Shown: positions 19,347-28,949, counted from the stretch's first letter. The stretch: DNA of 64,000 nt from Bradyrhizobium manausense (GCF_018131105.1 NZ_JAFCJI010000002.1:744001-808000), one strand, 5' to 3'. Notes: generated by a model not told the origin, from the sequence alone. Made by a program: numbers and translations.

Positions 19347-19477
19347 ACGACCCCTGTCGGGCGAGGATGGCCACGGCCCCCGATGATGTCGGTTGCAGCG
19401 ACCCGAGACAAGCGGGCAATGCGCAAGGCTGCCCGCCGGGATCGCCGCCCGCGCCGGACCCTGGCCAGGCAGACTGC

Positions 19478-20260
19478 CTACCAGCTCGGCAACACCGCAC
19501 CCTTGAACTTGGTGAGGATGAACTCCTTCACCTCGGGCGTATGATAGCTGTCGATCAGGATCTTGACCCAGGGCTTGTCCTTGTCGGCGCTGCGCACGGC
19601 GATCAGGTTGACATAGGGCCCCTTGGGGTCTTCGCGCAGGATCGGATCCTTGACCGGATCGAGGCCCGCCTGGGTTGCATAATTGGTGTTGATCGCGGCC
19701 GCGTCGACATCGTCGAGCGCGCGCGGCGCCTGAGCCGCATCGACCTCGATGAACTTCAGCTTCTTGGGGTTCTCGGTGATATCGAGCACGGTCGGCTTGA
19801 AACCGACACCGTCCTTCAGCTTGATCACACCCTTGTCGCGCAGCAGGAGCAGCACGCGACCGCCATTGGTCGGGTCGTTCGGGATCGAGATCTTGCCACC
19901 GTCGGGAATGTCGGCGAAGGCCTTGTGCTTCTTCGAATAGACGCCGATCGGGAAATTCACGGTGAGGCCAGCCGACTCGATCTTGTAGCCTCGATCGGCC
20001 TTCTGGTTGTCGAGGTATGGCTGGTTCTGGAACGAATTGGCCTGGATCTCACCGGCATCGAGCGCGGCGTTCGGCACCACGTAGTCGGAGAACTCGATGA
20101 GCTGGATGTCGAGCCCCTGCTTGGCCGCGACCGGCTTCACCGCCTCGAAGATCTGCGCATGCGGCCCCGGCGTCACGCCGATCTTGATGGTCTCAGCTGA
20201 CGCTGCGGCCGACCATACGGCCAGCGCGGTTGCGACGATCAAAGCGGGACGAAACGACAT
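19478..20260 (-). CDS. MetQ/NlpA-family substrate-binding protein
   Basis: A 260-residue NlpA-family binding protein. The Sec leader MSFRPALIVATALAVWSAAASA is followed by ETIKIGVTPGPHAQIFEAVKPVAAKQGLDIQLIEFSDYVVPNAALDAGEI, the standard MetQ N-terminal lobe. There is no lipobox Cys, so it is probably a free periplasmic protein. The start at 20260 has GGAG six bases upstream; 20272 is an alternative with no site. No MetN or MetI genes adjoin it. It precedes the monooxygenase/transporter run by 131 bases on the same strand and may belong to the same sulfur-related regulon (inference). Confidence 0.88.
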   Translation of the reverse strand: MSFRPALIVATALAVWSAAASAETIKIGVTPGPHAQIFEAVKPVAAKQGLDIQLIEFSDYVVPNAALDAGEIQANSFQNQPYLDNQKADRGYKIESAGLTVNFPIGVYSKKHKAFADIPDGGKISIPNDPTNGGRVLLLLRDKGVIKLKDGVGFKPTVLDITENPKKLKFIEVDAAQAPRALDDVDAAAINTNYATQAGLDPVKDPILREDPKGPYVNLIAVRSADKDKPWVKILIDSYHTPEVKEFILTKFKGAVLPSW

Positions 20261-20435
20261 CTTGGTCTCCATGACTCGACGACAATGAGTGGAACCGTAT
20301 TCGCTTCTCCGCCGGACGAAATCAATGAAATGAAAATCCATATTGACCGCCTGTAGCGGGCAACGCTTCTCCCTTCGCCGCCAAATGGGAAACGAACGCA
20401 GATTGGGTCAGCTCGAAGCCGCGCGCAAGCCCTTC

Positions 20436-21878
20436 CTAGGCGCGCTGCTCGGCGCGCCAGGTCGAGGGCGAGACCATGATCAGCACCGCGATCACGGCAT
20501 AGGCGGCGAGCGATACCGTGACCATGCTGGCAAGCCCGGTCATTCCCGCGCCGAAATACGCAACCGCAATCCAGCCGCCGCCGGCTGCGATCAGGATGCG
20601 GGCGACCCCGGAGGCGAGCGGGCCCAGCGCCCGGCCCGCTCCTTGTGCTGCGAACGATGTGACGAAGCCAAAACCCAGCGCTGCATAGGCCGGCCCGACA
20701 ATGCGCAAATAGGTCATGCCCTCGCTCACCACATCGGCGTCGTGGCTGAAGAGATCGAGCCAAGCGGTCGGGACAATCGCGACAAACAGTCCGATCGCCC
20801 CCGTCATGATCATGCCGGCGGCGCCGCTGACCCAGCCGATCCGTTGCGCCCGCGCGGCCTGGCCTGCCCCCATGTTGACGCCGACCATGGTCAGCGTCGC
20901 CGTGCTGATGCCGAACAGCAGCGGGATCATGATGTAGTCGAGCCGAGAGGCGATGCCGTAGCCGGCGAGCGCGGAGGTGCCGAACAGGCCGACCGCGCCG
21001 GTGACGAGGATGACGGTGAGATTCGTCAGCACAGCATTGAAGGCGGTGGGGATGCCGACCCTGAGCATGTCGCCGAAGATCTTTGCGCGCAATGGCACGA
21101 TGTGCAGCCGCAGGCCGGCCGCGCCCGAGGACATGTAGCGCAGCAGGAACAGCATCGCCGCGCTGTAATAGAGGCCGAAGGCAATGCCGGCGCCTCCGAT
21201 GCCGAGGCTTGGAACCGGCCCGAACCCGAAGATCAGCAACGGCGAGACCGGGATCGTCACGATCGCGCCGATCAGCGTCACCAGCGCCGGGACCTTGACG
21301 TTGCCGGAGCCGCGCAATGCGGCGGCCTGGAGATTGACGATCCAGACCGGAATCGCGCCTGCGAAGAGATAGCTGGAATAGGTGATGGCCGCGTCAAGCG
21401 CGCCGGCGCGGCCGCCGAGCGTCCGAAACAGCGCCGGGCCGCCAAAGTGCACCCCCAGCGTGAACAGCGCGCCGGCGATGATCGCAAGCACGATGGCGTG
21501 GAAAAGTGCCGCATCCGCATCGTCGCGACGGCCGGCGCCGACCGCGCGCGCTACCGAGGAGGCGACGCCGGAGCCGAAACCGCCATTCGACATCATCGTC
21601 ATCAGCATGAAGATCGGGAACACCAGCGCGGCGCCGGCCAGTGCGTCGGTGCCGAGATAGCCAACGTAATAGGCCTCGGCGATGTTCACCGCGGTCTGTG
21701 CCACCAGCACGGTCACGGTCGGTGCCGCGAGCTTGAGCAGGGTCGGCAGGATCGGCGCGGTCAGAAGCGCGGCGCGACGCTGGTCGGCGGTCGATGCCAC
21801 CGGGCGAGGCGCAGCCGCACCCTGCGCAGGGGCCTCGATCACGGACAGTGGCGGTGCGGCGATGTCCTCGACTGACAT
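20436..21878 (-). CDS. MATE-family efflux transporter
   Basis: A 480-residue, 12-helix multidrug/toxin exporter. LLKLAAPTVTVLVAQTAVNIAEAYYVGYLGTDALAGAALVFPIFMLMTMMSNGGFG is the typical MATE N-terminal half, and AFNAVLTNLTVILVTGAVGLFGTSALAGYGIASRLDYIM the start of the pseudo-symmetric second half. It exchanges cationic or other drugs for Na+ or H+. The gene is divergent from a TetR regulator; twin palindromes in the shared region suggest repression relieved by a substrate of the pump. Confidence 0.92.
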   Translation of the reverse strand: MSVEDIAAPPLSVIEAPAQGAAAPRPVASTADQRRAALLTAPILPTLLKLAAPTVTVLVAQTAVNIAEAYYVGYLGTDALAGAALVFPIFMLMTMMSNGGFGSGVASSVARAVGAGRRDDADAALFHAIVLAIIAGALFTLGVHFGGPALFRTLGGRAGALDAAITYSSYLFAGAIPVWIVNLQAAALRGSGNVKVPALVTLIGAIVTIPVSPLLIFGFGPVPSLGIGGAGIAFGLYYSAAMLFLLRYMSSGAAGLRLHIVPLRAKIFGDMLRVGIPTAFNAVLTNLTVILVTGAVGLFGTSALAGYGIASRLDYIMIPLLFGISTATLTMVGVNMGAGQAARAQRIGWVSGAAGMIMTGAIGLFVAIVPTAWLDLFSHDADVVSEGMTYLRIVGPAYAALGFGFVTSFAAQGAGRALGPLASGVARILIAAGGGWIAVAYFGAGMTGLASMVTVSLAAYAVIAVLIMVSPSTWRAEQRA

Positions 21879-21925
21879 TCCTGGGTCCTGTTGTGTTCCG
21901 GAGCCGCCGATCCGACGACCATTGT

Positions 21926-21958
21926 ATTATGATCATAATTCATTATTATGATCATAAT
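21926..21958. promoter_or_regulatory. Tandem 14-bp palindromes, probable TetR operators
   Basis: ATTATGATCATAAT is a perfect palindrome that occurs twice, at 21926-21939 and 21945-21958, with five bases between. It lies 47 bases upstream of the MATE start and 70 bases upstream of the tetR start. The 19-base centre-to-centre distance places the two sites on nearly the same face of the helix (about two turns), suited to two cooperating TetR dimers. Confidence 0.8.
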
Positions 21959-22028
21959 GCAATAGTACATCACTCACGATCCCGTGGCCGCTGCCATTCA
22001 GGCCGACGTCGAGAGGGAGTTACAGTCC

Positions 22029-22604
22029 ATGCGATATGAAAAGGGGCACAGGGACGAAACGCGCCGGCACATCCTTGATGTCGCCTCCACCCGGTTCCGC
22101 GAGAGCGGGATCGCCGCGGTCGGCCTCGCCGGCATCATGTCGGAGGCGGGCCTCACCAACGGCGCCTTCTACACGCACTTTGCCTCCAAGGAGGAGCTGG
22201 TGCGGGAGGTGCTGACCGAGGCCCTCACAAGGCGTGAGGAGCGGCACAAGGCCAACCTGGAGAATGGCGTCGCGCTCGAAACCACGATCCGCGATTATCT
22301 CTCGACACGTCACCGCGATCGCGCCGGCGCCGGCTGCCCGACCGCCGCGCTGGTCGCCGAAATCGCGCGGCATCCGAAAGCAACGCGCGATGCCTTCACG
22401 GGCAAGGTCTCCGACATCATCGTGCTGGTGGCGGAGCAGATCAGGCAGGGCTCGGCGAAAGAGCGGCGGCGCAAGGCGATCACGATCTATTCGACCATGG
22501 TCGGCGCGCTGCAACTGGCGCGCGCCGTCAACGACAGGAAACTGTCCGACGAGATTTTGGAGAATGCGATTGAAGCGGCGGTGACAATCGCGAACGCGCG
22601 TTGA
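22029..22604 (+). CDS. TetR/AcrR-family transcriptional repressor
   Basis: A 191-residue regulator. The N-terminal HTH runs through RRHILDVASTRFRESGIAAVGLAGIMSEAGLTNGAFYTHFASKEELV, with recognition helix LTNGAFYTHF. The C-terminal part is a ligand-binding domain of the YcdC/AcrR_C type including a conserved Cys in RAGAGCPTAALVAEIARHP. The ATG at 22029 follows AGGGAG; a GTG at 21984 would add 15 residues. It is divergent from the MATE exporter and is expected to repress it and itself through the twin palindromes. Confidence 0.9.
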   Translation: MRYEKGHRDETRRHILDVASTRFRESGIAAVGLAGIMSEAGLTNGAFYTHFASKEELVREVLTEALTRREERHKANLENGVALETTIRDYLSTRHRDRAGAGCPTAALVAEIARHPKATRDAFTGKVSDIIVLVAEQIRQGSAKERRRKAITIYSTMVGALQLARAVNDRKLSDEILENAIEAAVTIANAR

Positions 22605-22761
22605 CGTGTTCGACGATCCGGCCACCATCCGTGGTGGCTTGGAGGCGACTGCAATGATTCTCCGGCCGCTGCAACACGACGTAACTTGAGGGCGCCCAGC
22701 GACCGGGCCAGCGTTCGAGCGCGGCCTTGCAACTTCCCAAGTTCACTAAGTTCGTACTGAA

Positions 22762-22791
22762 CCGCCGCCTGAACCTGCTGTCAGGCGGCGG
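22762..22791. terminator. Strong hairpin between convergent genes
   Basis: CCGCCGCCTGA (22762-22772) pairs perfectly with TCAGGCGGCGG (22781-22791) around an 8-base loop, between the tetR stop and the convergent molybdoenzyme stop. There is no long U tract. Confidence 0.6.
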
Positions 22792-22836
22792 TCCGGATTT
22801 CGTTTCGCAAAGCGGAAAGGCACGCCGTTGCGATCG

Positions 22837-25158
22837 TTACACCGGATCGAACGCCCGGATCGGTGGCAGATTGCCGGTGAACTTCTCCACCTCCACCGTC
22901 GTGAGCTGGCCGGTGCAGCCTTGCGCGAAGGACGAGGTGCCGATGTCGCGGGTGAGCACGTTCGGATTGCCATGAACGCAGAGCGGCGCGTCGTCTTCCG
23001 GATCCATCGGGTCATACCAGGCGCCGGTCGGCAATTGCACGACGCCGGGCGCGATGTCGTCGGTCACATGCACCGCGGCAAGGCAGGCGCCGCGTTCGTT
23101 GAACAGGCGGATGATGTCGCCATCGACGATGCCACGCGCGCTCGCGTCGCGCGGGTTCATGCGCGCGACCTCGCGGCCACGATGTTTTGCCGCGAGCGAA
23201 TGCCCGCCGAAGTCGAGCTGACTGTGCAGTCGCGTCACCGGCTGGTTGGCGACCAGGAAGCACGGCGCACCCGGTTTTGGCATGTCGCTCTTCTCGAGCC
23301 AGACCGGATGGCCGGGACAATCCGCATCGCCGTGACCGGCGATCTTGGCTGAGTAAATCTCGATGCGTCCGCTCGGCGTCGGCAGCGCGTGCGCGACCGG
23401 GTCCTCGCGGAAGCTGCGCAAGCGGCCGCCGTCGTCGGGCTGCTGCGGCACGACCAGGCTACCGCGTTGCCAGAACTCCTCGAAGCTTGGGGCCTCCAGG
23501 CCACGCTTGGCGAGCGAGGCGCGGGTCGGCTCATAGAGATGCTCCAGCCATTGCCGCGAGGTCCGCCCTTCCGTGAACGGCTCGCGGGCGCCGAGGCGAT
23601 CGGCGAGATCGGCAAAGATGTCGTAGTCGTCGCGCGCCAGCCCAAACGGCTCGGCAATACGATGCATCGCGACCATCAGCGGATCGTTGGTGGAATAGCC
23701 GATATCCTCGCGCTCCAGTGTCATGGTCGAAGGCAGCACGATGTCGGCGTGGCGCGCGGTCGCCGTCCAGGCAAGTTCGTGCACGACGAGCGTATCGACC
23801 TTCGCAAACGCCTTGCGCAGTCGGTTGATGTCCTGATGGTGATGGAAGGGATTGCCCCCGGCCCAGTAGACCAGGCGAATATCCGGATAGGTGCGCGTCT
23901 CGCCATTGTAGCGATAGGTACTGCCGGGATTGAGCAGCATGTCGGCAATGCGCGCCACCGGAATGAAATCGCGGACGCCGTTGCGTCCCTGCCCCAGCGT
24001 CGGCCCCGGCACGTCGTTGACGCGGCGGCCGTAATAGCCGATCGCGCCCAGCGAATAAGCGTAGCCGCCGCCGGGAAGACCGATCTGGCCCAGCGCTGCC
24101 GCCAGCACCATGCCCATCCACACCGGCTGCTCGCCATGCTCGGCGCGCTGCAGCGAATGCGACACGGTGATCAGCGCACGCTTGCCGGCAAGCCGCCGCG
24201 CGAGCGTGCGGATCGCGTTGGCGTCGATACCGCAGATCGCGGCCGCCCATGCCGCGTCCTTGGCCTGCCCGTCGCTCTCGCCGGTGAGATAGCGCAAGAA
24301 CACCGGCCAGCCCTCGGTGTAGCGATCGAGGAAGGCCTGGTCGTGCAGACCCTCGCTGACCAGCGTGTGGACCATGCCGAGCATCAGCGCAGTATCGGTA
24401 CCGGGGATGCAGGTCATCCATTCGGCGCCGGCTTCGAGGGGCAGGTCCTCGCGCAGCGGGCTCATCAGGATGAACTCGCAGCCGCGCCGGCGCGCCGCCG
24501 CCATGGCGCCGCGCTCGACATGCTTGCTGATCGAGCCGCCGGCCACCATCGAGTTCTTCAGCGCCATGCCGCCGAAGGCCAGCACGATCTCGGTCTCATC
24601 GGCGATCTGCTCCCAGGTGACGTTACGCTTGGTGATGTCCTCATAGCCCGCCATGATCTGCGGCAGCAGCACCGACGACGCGCCGGAGGAATAGGAATTC
24701 ACCGAGCGCACATAGCCGCCCATCGCGATGTTGAGGAAGCGATGCACCTGGCTCTGCGCGTGATGCAGCCGGCCCGCGCTCGACCAGCCATAGGAGCCGC
24801 CGAACACGGCGGCGGGGCCGCGTGTGTCGCGGATGCGCGCCAGCTCGTCGCCGAGCAGATCGAGTGCCTTCTCCCAACTGACGGAGACGAATTCATCGCG
24901 GCCGCGCCTGTCATCCGGACCCGGTCCGCGCTCGAGCCAGCCGCGGCGGATGGCGGGCTGGGCAATGCGCGCCTGGTGACGCAAGGCGCCGGGAAAATTG
25001 TCGATGATGCCGTTCGGATCGGGATCCCCGCCATAGGCCCTCACCTCCAGCCCGGCTGCGCCATCGCGTGCGGAAAACACACCCCAATGCGAGGTGTGCG
25101 GCTTGAATCCGTCGGACAAATCCAGGCCCGGGTCGGGGAAGCCAATCGTATCGTCCAT
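22837..25158 (-). CDS. Molybdopterin oxidoreductase, biotin/TMAO/DMSO sulfoxide reductase type
   Basis: A 773-residue DMSO-reductase-family enzyme starting MDDTIGFPDPGLDLSDGFKPHTSHWGVF. VFGGSYGWSSAGRLHHAQ and GYVRSVNSYSSGASSVLLPQIMAGYEDI place it in the BisC/TorA subgroup, where a Ser ligates molybdenum (probably within NSYSSGA). ARHADIVLPSTMTLEREDIGYS and the C-terminal LFNERGACLAAVHVTDDIAPGVVQLPTGAWYDP contact the bis-MGD cofactor. No Tat leader and no Fe-S Cys motif are present, so a cytoplasmic biotin/methionine sulfoxide reductase role is likely. GAGGG upstream fixes the ATG at 25158; the open frame runs to 25395. It is monocistronic. Confidence 0.88.
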   Translation of the reverse strand: MDDTIGFPDPGLDLSDGFKPHTSHWGVFSARDGAAGLEVRAYGGDPDPNGIIDNFPGALRHQARIAQPAIRRGWLERGPGPDDRRGRDEFVSVSWEKALDLLGDELARIRDTRGPAAVFGGSYGWSSAGRLHHAQSQVHRFLNIAMGGYVRSVNSYSSGASSVLLPQIMAGYEDITKRNVTWEQIADETEIVLAFGGMALKNSMVAGGSISKHVERGAMAAARRRGCEFILMSPLREDLPLEAGAEWMTCIPGTDTALMLGMVHTLVSEGLHDQAFLDRYTEGWPVFLRYLTGESDGQAKDAAWAAAICGIDANAIRTLARRLAGKRALITVSHSLQRAEHGEQPVWMGMVLAAALGQIGLPGGGYAYSLGAIGYYGRRVNDVPGPTLGQGRNGVRDFIPVARIADMLLNPGSTYRYNGETRTYPDIRLVYWAGGNPFHHHQDINRLRKAFAKVDTLVVHELAWTATARHADIVLPSTMTLEREDIGYSTNDPLMVAMHRIAEPFGLARDDYDIFADLADRLGAREPFTEGRTSRQWLEHLYEPTRASLAKRGLEAPSFEEFWQRGSLVVPQQPDDGGRLRSFREDPVAHALPTPSGRIEIYSAKIAGHGDADCPGHPVWLEKSDMPKPGAPCFLVANQPVTRLHSQLDFGGHSLAAKHRGREVARMNPRDASARGIVDGDIIRLFNERGACLAAVHVTDDIAPGVVQLPTGAWYDPMDPEDDAPLCVHGNPNVLTRDIGTSSFAQGCTGQLTTVEVEKFTGNLPPIRAFDPV

Positions 25159-25336
25159 CGCGTGGCCCTCAATCGCGGAGCGCCGAGCAGGCGGCTCCGA
25201 TCGCAACATCAGGCCAATATAGAGAGCCATGCGCGTGCAGGGCAACGGATTACAGATGCGTGGAACCGATCGCATGGCCGCATCCCGCAGATCGCACGGC
25301 GACCTGCGGCGCGTTCCCTCTCGACCGGTGCTCTGC

Positions 25337-25903
25337 TCAGCTCTGGGCGTTGACCTGGCTCGTACGATCGGATGACGCCGCCTGCTGCGCGGCATAGGCG
25401 GACGCGGCAGATGATGCGGGCGAATATTGCGCGAAGGCTTCGGTGAGTTCCTCCGCCGCCTCCGTGAGCTCCTTCATCACGGCCGCACTGTCCGTGACCT
25501 GATTGCCGGAGGAATGGATGACTTCGAACGACAGCCCATTCGGAAGATCGACATGGATCTTGTCGATCCCGACCGTGTCGGGGGTGTTGTCATTCTGCGG
25601 TTGGCTGCTTGCGGAGGACGGATCTCCTGCCACCTGCTGGCTCGCGAACCTCTGCACGAAGTCCTCGATGGATTTGAGCGCGCTGCTGTCGAGACCACCG
25701 CCGCCGAAATGGACGATGCCGACCGACATGCCGTTCGGCAGGTTGACCTTGACCTCGTCGTAAGGCGTTCCGTCATGCAGCAGCGAGCTGAAGGTCGAGA
25801 CGTCTCCTCCTTGCGAACCACCCGGCGATTTCGATGGGCTGGAGGATGACGACGAACTCGCCGTGCTTCCACCAACGATGCTGCTCATGCCGCCGACGCT
25901 CAT
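25337..25903 (-). CDS. Ser-rich hypothetical protein with an internal duplicated motif
   Basis: 188 residues of unknown function. After a Ser-rich N-terminus (about residues 10-30) come two similar units: EVKVNLPNGMSVGIVHFGGG near residue 50 and KIHVDLPNGLSFEVIHSSG near residue 116. Each is a predicted beta hairpin. The C-terminus is Ala/Ser-rich and helical. There is no signal peptide by the usual rules. GGAG seven bases upstream supports the ATG at 25903. It is transcribed in the direction of the molybdoenzyme gene with 178 bases between. Confidence 0.65.
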   Translation of the reverse strand: MSVGGMSSIVGGSTASSSSSSSPSKSPGGSQGGDVSTFSSLLHDGTPYDEVKVNLPNGMSVGIVHFGGGGLDSSALKSIEDFVQRFASQQVAGDPSSASSQPQNDNTPDTVGIDKIHVDLPNGLSFEVIHSSGNQVTDSAAVMKELTEAAEELTEAFAQYSPASSAASAYAAQQAASSDRTSQVNAQS

Positions 25904-26221
25904 ACGCGAACTCCACTGTCATTGCGAACGCACGTTCCGCGTGCAATGGGCGTGCCAGTTGACGGAACCATATCCATCAAGGGGTTATCGCAAATTCCGG
26001 GTGGGAGATCCTTCGCACCGGCAAGTCTGCCCCGGCAGAAGCTGCCCATCGCCGCGAAATCCTCACCGTCCTGATGCTTGCCGAGGGCATGCCGCTTTGC
26101 GGTACGCCTGCTCGCCATTTCGTCGCAGGTTGTTCCTCCTCTCCCGGCATTGCCCCCTCGTCCATGATCAAACATGATGGGTCAGGGCCAGTGACGACTT
26201 TTTCGTGGTGGAGGTCATCCA
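25904..26221. other. Intergenic region
   Basis: 318 bases between divergent genes. It contains a GTGGAGGTC Shine-Dalgarno for the following gene near 26208; otherwise I see no gene, repeat or recognisable operator. Confidence 0.5.
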
Positions 26222-28009
26222 ATGAACGAGAACGAAATCCGCAACGCAATCGCGGAAGTGAAGCAAGGCACACTGTCGCGACGCTCGTTCATCCGGACAA
26301 TGGCCGCGGTCGGAATTACCGCGCCGGTCGCGGGCCAGATGCTGCTCTGGAACGACGTGGCGATGGCGGACGCAACGCTGCAGTACAAGCCGACCAAGGC
26401 CGGCGGCGGCGGTCCGCTCAAGATCCTGCTGTGGCAGGCCCCGACGCTGCTGAATCCGCATTTCGCGATCGGCACCAAGGACCAGATCGCCTCGCGCATC
26501 TTCTTCGAGCCGCTCGCCGGCTGGGACGCGGACGGCAACCTCATCCCCTGCCTTGCCGCCGAGGTGCCGACCAAGCAGAACGGCGGCATCGCGGCGGATG
26601 GCACCAGCGTGATCTGGAAACTCAAGCAGGGCGTCAAGTGGCATGACGGCAAACCGTTCACTGCCGACGACGTGGTCTTCACCTGGAGCTACGCCGCCGA
26701 TCTCGCCACGGCCGCCTACACCACGGGATCCTACAAGGACATCACGGTCGAGAAGATCGACGACCACACCGTCAAGGTGATCTTCAAGGCGCCGACCCCG
26801 TTCTGGGCCGACCCCTTCGTCGGTTCGGTCGGGCAGATCCTGCCAAAGCATCACTTCGGCGACTATTCCGGCGCGAAGTCGCGCGAGGCGCCGGGCAATC
26901 TGAAGCCGATCGGCACCGGCCCGTACAAATTCATCGAGTTCAAGCCGGGTGACATGATCCGGGCCGAGCGCAACCCCGACTATCACGTCAAGAACCAGCC
27001 TTTTTTCGACACGCTCGAAGTCAAGGGCGGCGGCGACGCCGTCTCGGCGGCGCGTGCGGTGCTGCAGACCGGCGAATACGACTATGCCTGGAATCTGCAG
27101 GTGGAGGACGAGGTCCTCAAGCGCATGGAGGCCGGCGGGAAGGGCAAGGTCGACGTCACGCTCTCCGGCAATGTCGAGTTCATCATCCTCAACACGACGG
27201 ATCCATGGACCGAGGTCGATGGCGAGCGTTCGAATGCCAAGACCAAGCATCCGACGCTGTCCGATCCGGCGGTGCGCCGCGCGTTCAACCTGCTGATCGA
27301 CCGCGACGGCATCCAGAAGTTCATCTACGGCCGCGGCGGCGTTGCGACCGCAAGCTTCGTCAACCAGCCTGCGCAGTTCAAATCGAGCAAGCTGCACTAC
27401 GCGTTCGACATCGACAAGGCGATCAAGATTCTGGACGAAGCCGGCTGGAAGCCGGGCGCGGACGGCATCCGCGAAAAAGACGGCAAGAAGCTCAAATACG
27501 TGTACCAGACCTCGATCAACGCGCCACGGCAGAAGACACAGGCCATCATCAAGCAGGCCTGCCAGAAGGCCGGCATCGAGATCGAAATCAAGGCCGTCGT
27601 CGCATCGGTGTTCTTTTCGTCCGATGCCGGCAATCCCGACACCTACTCCAAACTCTATGCCGACATGGAGATGTACAACACGACGCAGCCGCAGCCCGAT
27701 CCGGAGCGGTTCTTGAACCAGTGCGTGTCCTGGGAGATCGCCAACAAGGACAACAAATGGCTGGGACGCAACATCTCGCGCTGGTCCGACCCGGAGGCCG
27801 ACAAGGCCTACAAGGCTGCGCAGAACGAGCTCGATCCGGTCAAGCGCGCCGCGCTGCTGATCAAGGTCAACGAGATCTTCTGCGAGGCCAACATCCTGGT
27901 GCCGCTGCTGTCACGCAATATCGTCGGCGGCGGCGTCAACAACCTGATGACCGACATCTCGGGCTGGGATGTCACGACGTGGAATTTGGCGAGCTGGTAT
28001 CGGAGTTGA
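26222..28009 (+). CDS. Peptide/opine-type ABC substrate-binding protein (SBP family 5)
   Basis: A 595-residue cluster C binding protein. LSRRSFIRTMAAVGITAPVAG is a Tat leader starting near residue 18. LKILLWQAPTLLNPHFAIGTKDQIASRIFFEPLAGWDADGNLIPCLA, VIWKLKQGVKWHDGKPFTADDVVFTW and IGTGPYKFIEFKPGDMIRAERNPDY are standard SBP-5 signatures of oligopeptide/dipeptide binders. The shared overlap of its 3' end with the convergent AraC gene is 38 bases. No permease or ATPase genes follow, so it must work with a transporter encoded elsewhere, or be an orphan. Confidence 0.9.
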   Translation: MNENEIRNAIAEVKQGTLSRRSFIRTMAAVGITAPVAGQMLLWNDVAMADATLQYKPTKAGGGGPLKILLWQAPTLLNPHFAIGTKDQIASRIFFEPLAGWDADGNLIPCLAAEVPTKQNGGIAADGTSVIWKLKQGVKWHDGKPFTADDVVFTWSYAADLATAAYTTGSYKDITVEKIDDHTVKVIFKAPTPFWADPFVGSVGQILPKHHFGDYSGAKSREAPGNLKPIGTGPYKFIEFKPGDMIRAERNPDYHVKNQPFFDTLEVKGGGDAVSAARAVLQTGEYDYAWNLQVEDEVLKRMEAGGKGKVDVTLSGNVEFIILNTTDPWTEVDGERSNAKTKHPTLSDPAVRRAFNLLIDRDGIQKFIYGRGGVATASFVNQPAQFKSSKLHYAFDIDKAIKILDEAGWKPGADGIREKDGKKLKYVYQTSINAPRQKTQAIIKQACQKAGIEIEIKAVVASVFFSSDAGNPDTYSKLYADMEMYNTTQPQPDPERFLNQCVSWEIANKDNKWLGRNISRWSDPEADKAYKAAQNELDPVKRAALLIKVNEIFCEANILVPLLSRNIVGGGVNNLMTDISGWDVTTWNLASWYRS

Positions 28010-28949
28010 CGGCGGCTGCTTGCGACCCCGGTTCTCTCAAAGCGCCGGGTCGCACGCCGTATTGGCGCATGATGGCCTTGCTCAGGGCACTCTCGGACGC
28101 ATAGCCGACCTCGGCCGCGATCTTCGCGATCGGATCTGACGTGCCGGCCAGCCGCTTGCGCGCGACCGCCAGCCTCAGATCGGACAGGAACGTCATCGGC
28201 GCGACGCTGGCGCGCTTCTGAAAGGCGCGCACCAGCGTTGCGCGCGAGGCGATCGCGACCTCCGCCATTTCGTCGAGCGTCCAGTCGCGCGCGAGATCGC
28301 CAAGGATCGCCAGCACGACACGGGCCGTGGTGCGGTCCTGCAACAGCGACAGCGTGCCGTCATCGGAAGCCTGCTCCGTCAGATGGTCGCGGAGCATCAT
28401 GACGAACAGGGCCCGCGCGAGGTCGGCGGCGACCATCTCCGATCCGGCCCGCCCCGCATCCAGCTCGTCGCGAATATCGAGCAGCAGGCGCCGAAACCGT
28501 TCCAGCAGCGGCTCTCCTGCCGTGCGCAGGATGATCTCGTCGGGAAGGGCTGCGATCAGCGGGTTCTCGTCCGAGGTCTCGAACAGGAAGCGGCCGCATA
28601 GCAGCTCGGTATCCACCGTGGCATCGACGGTCGCGCGCTGACGCACACCGTTTCGGACGTCGGTCGAGACCCGGCCCGCGGCACCTTTCACATTGCTTCG
28701 GACCCGATGACTGTCGCCGTGCGGCAGCAGGAGAATATCGCCGGCCTCCAGCCTCTGCGGGCCCAGACCCGGCCGCTCGACCACGCAGGCGCCGCGCGTG
28801 ACCATGTGGAATTGCGCCCATCCCTTGCCGTTTGGTGCGTGCAGCGATTCCCAGCTGCCGCCAAACCGGCAGGAATCCTCGATCACGGGGCGGATCCTGA
28901 ACAGCGGCACCATCGCATTCAACAATTCGGCTGCTTCAGCCTCCGACAT
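27972..28949 (-). CDS. AraC-family regulator with cupin sensor
   Basis: A 325-residue regulator. Residues about 1-190 form a cupin-type AraC ligand domain (VERPGLGPQRLEAGDILLLPHGDSHRVRS). The C-terminal AraC DNA-binding domain has two HTHs: WTLDEMAEVAIASRATLVRAFQKRASVAPMTFLSDLRLAVARKRL and PIAKIAAEVGYASESALSKAIMRQYGVRPGALR. The start at 28949 follows AAGGAG. It is divergent from a carboxymuconolactone-decarboxylase-like gene 104 bases away, an arrangement common for redox-responsive AraC regulators controlling that neighbour. Confidence 0.88.
   Translation of the reverse strand: MSEAEAAELLNAMVPLFRIRPVIEDSCRFGGSWESLHAPNGKGWAQFHMVTRGACVVERPGLGPQRLEAGDILLLPHGDSHRVRSNVKGAAGRVSTDVRNGVRQRATVDATVDTELLCGRFLFETSDENPLIAALPDEIILRTAGEPLLERFRRLLLDIRDELDAGRAGSEMVAADLARALFVMMLRDHLTEQASDDGTLSLLQDRTTARVVLAILGDLARDWTLDEMAEVAIASRATLVRAFQKRASVAPMTFLSDLRLAVARKRLAGTSDPIAKIAAEVGYASESALSKAIMRQYGVRPGALREPGSQAAAVNSDTSSPNSTS

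Noticed and set aside
20261..20341. Possible SAM riboswitch before the MetQ-like gene
   Set aside because: The leader is short and I find no SAM-II type pseudoknot pattern; the hexanucleotide contexts do not match.
20343..21875. 510-codon + strand open frame
   Set aside because: It is antisense to the MATE exporter and is dominated by Arg, Asp, His and Gly, a GC-rich shadow.
23389..25353. 654-codon + strand open frame
   Set aside because: Antisense of the molybdoenzyme gene, with no family pattern; the opposite frame has all cofactor motifs.
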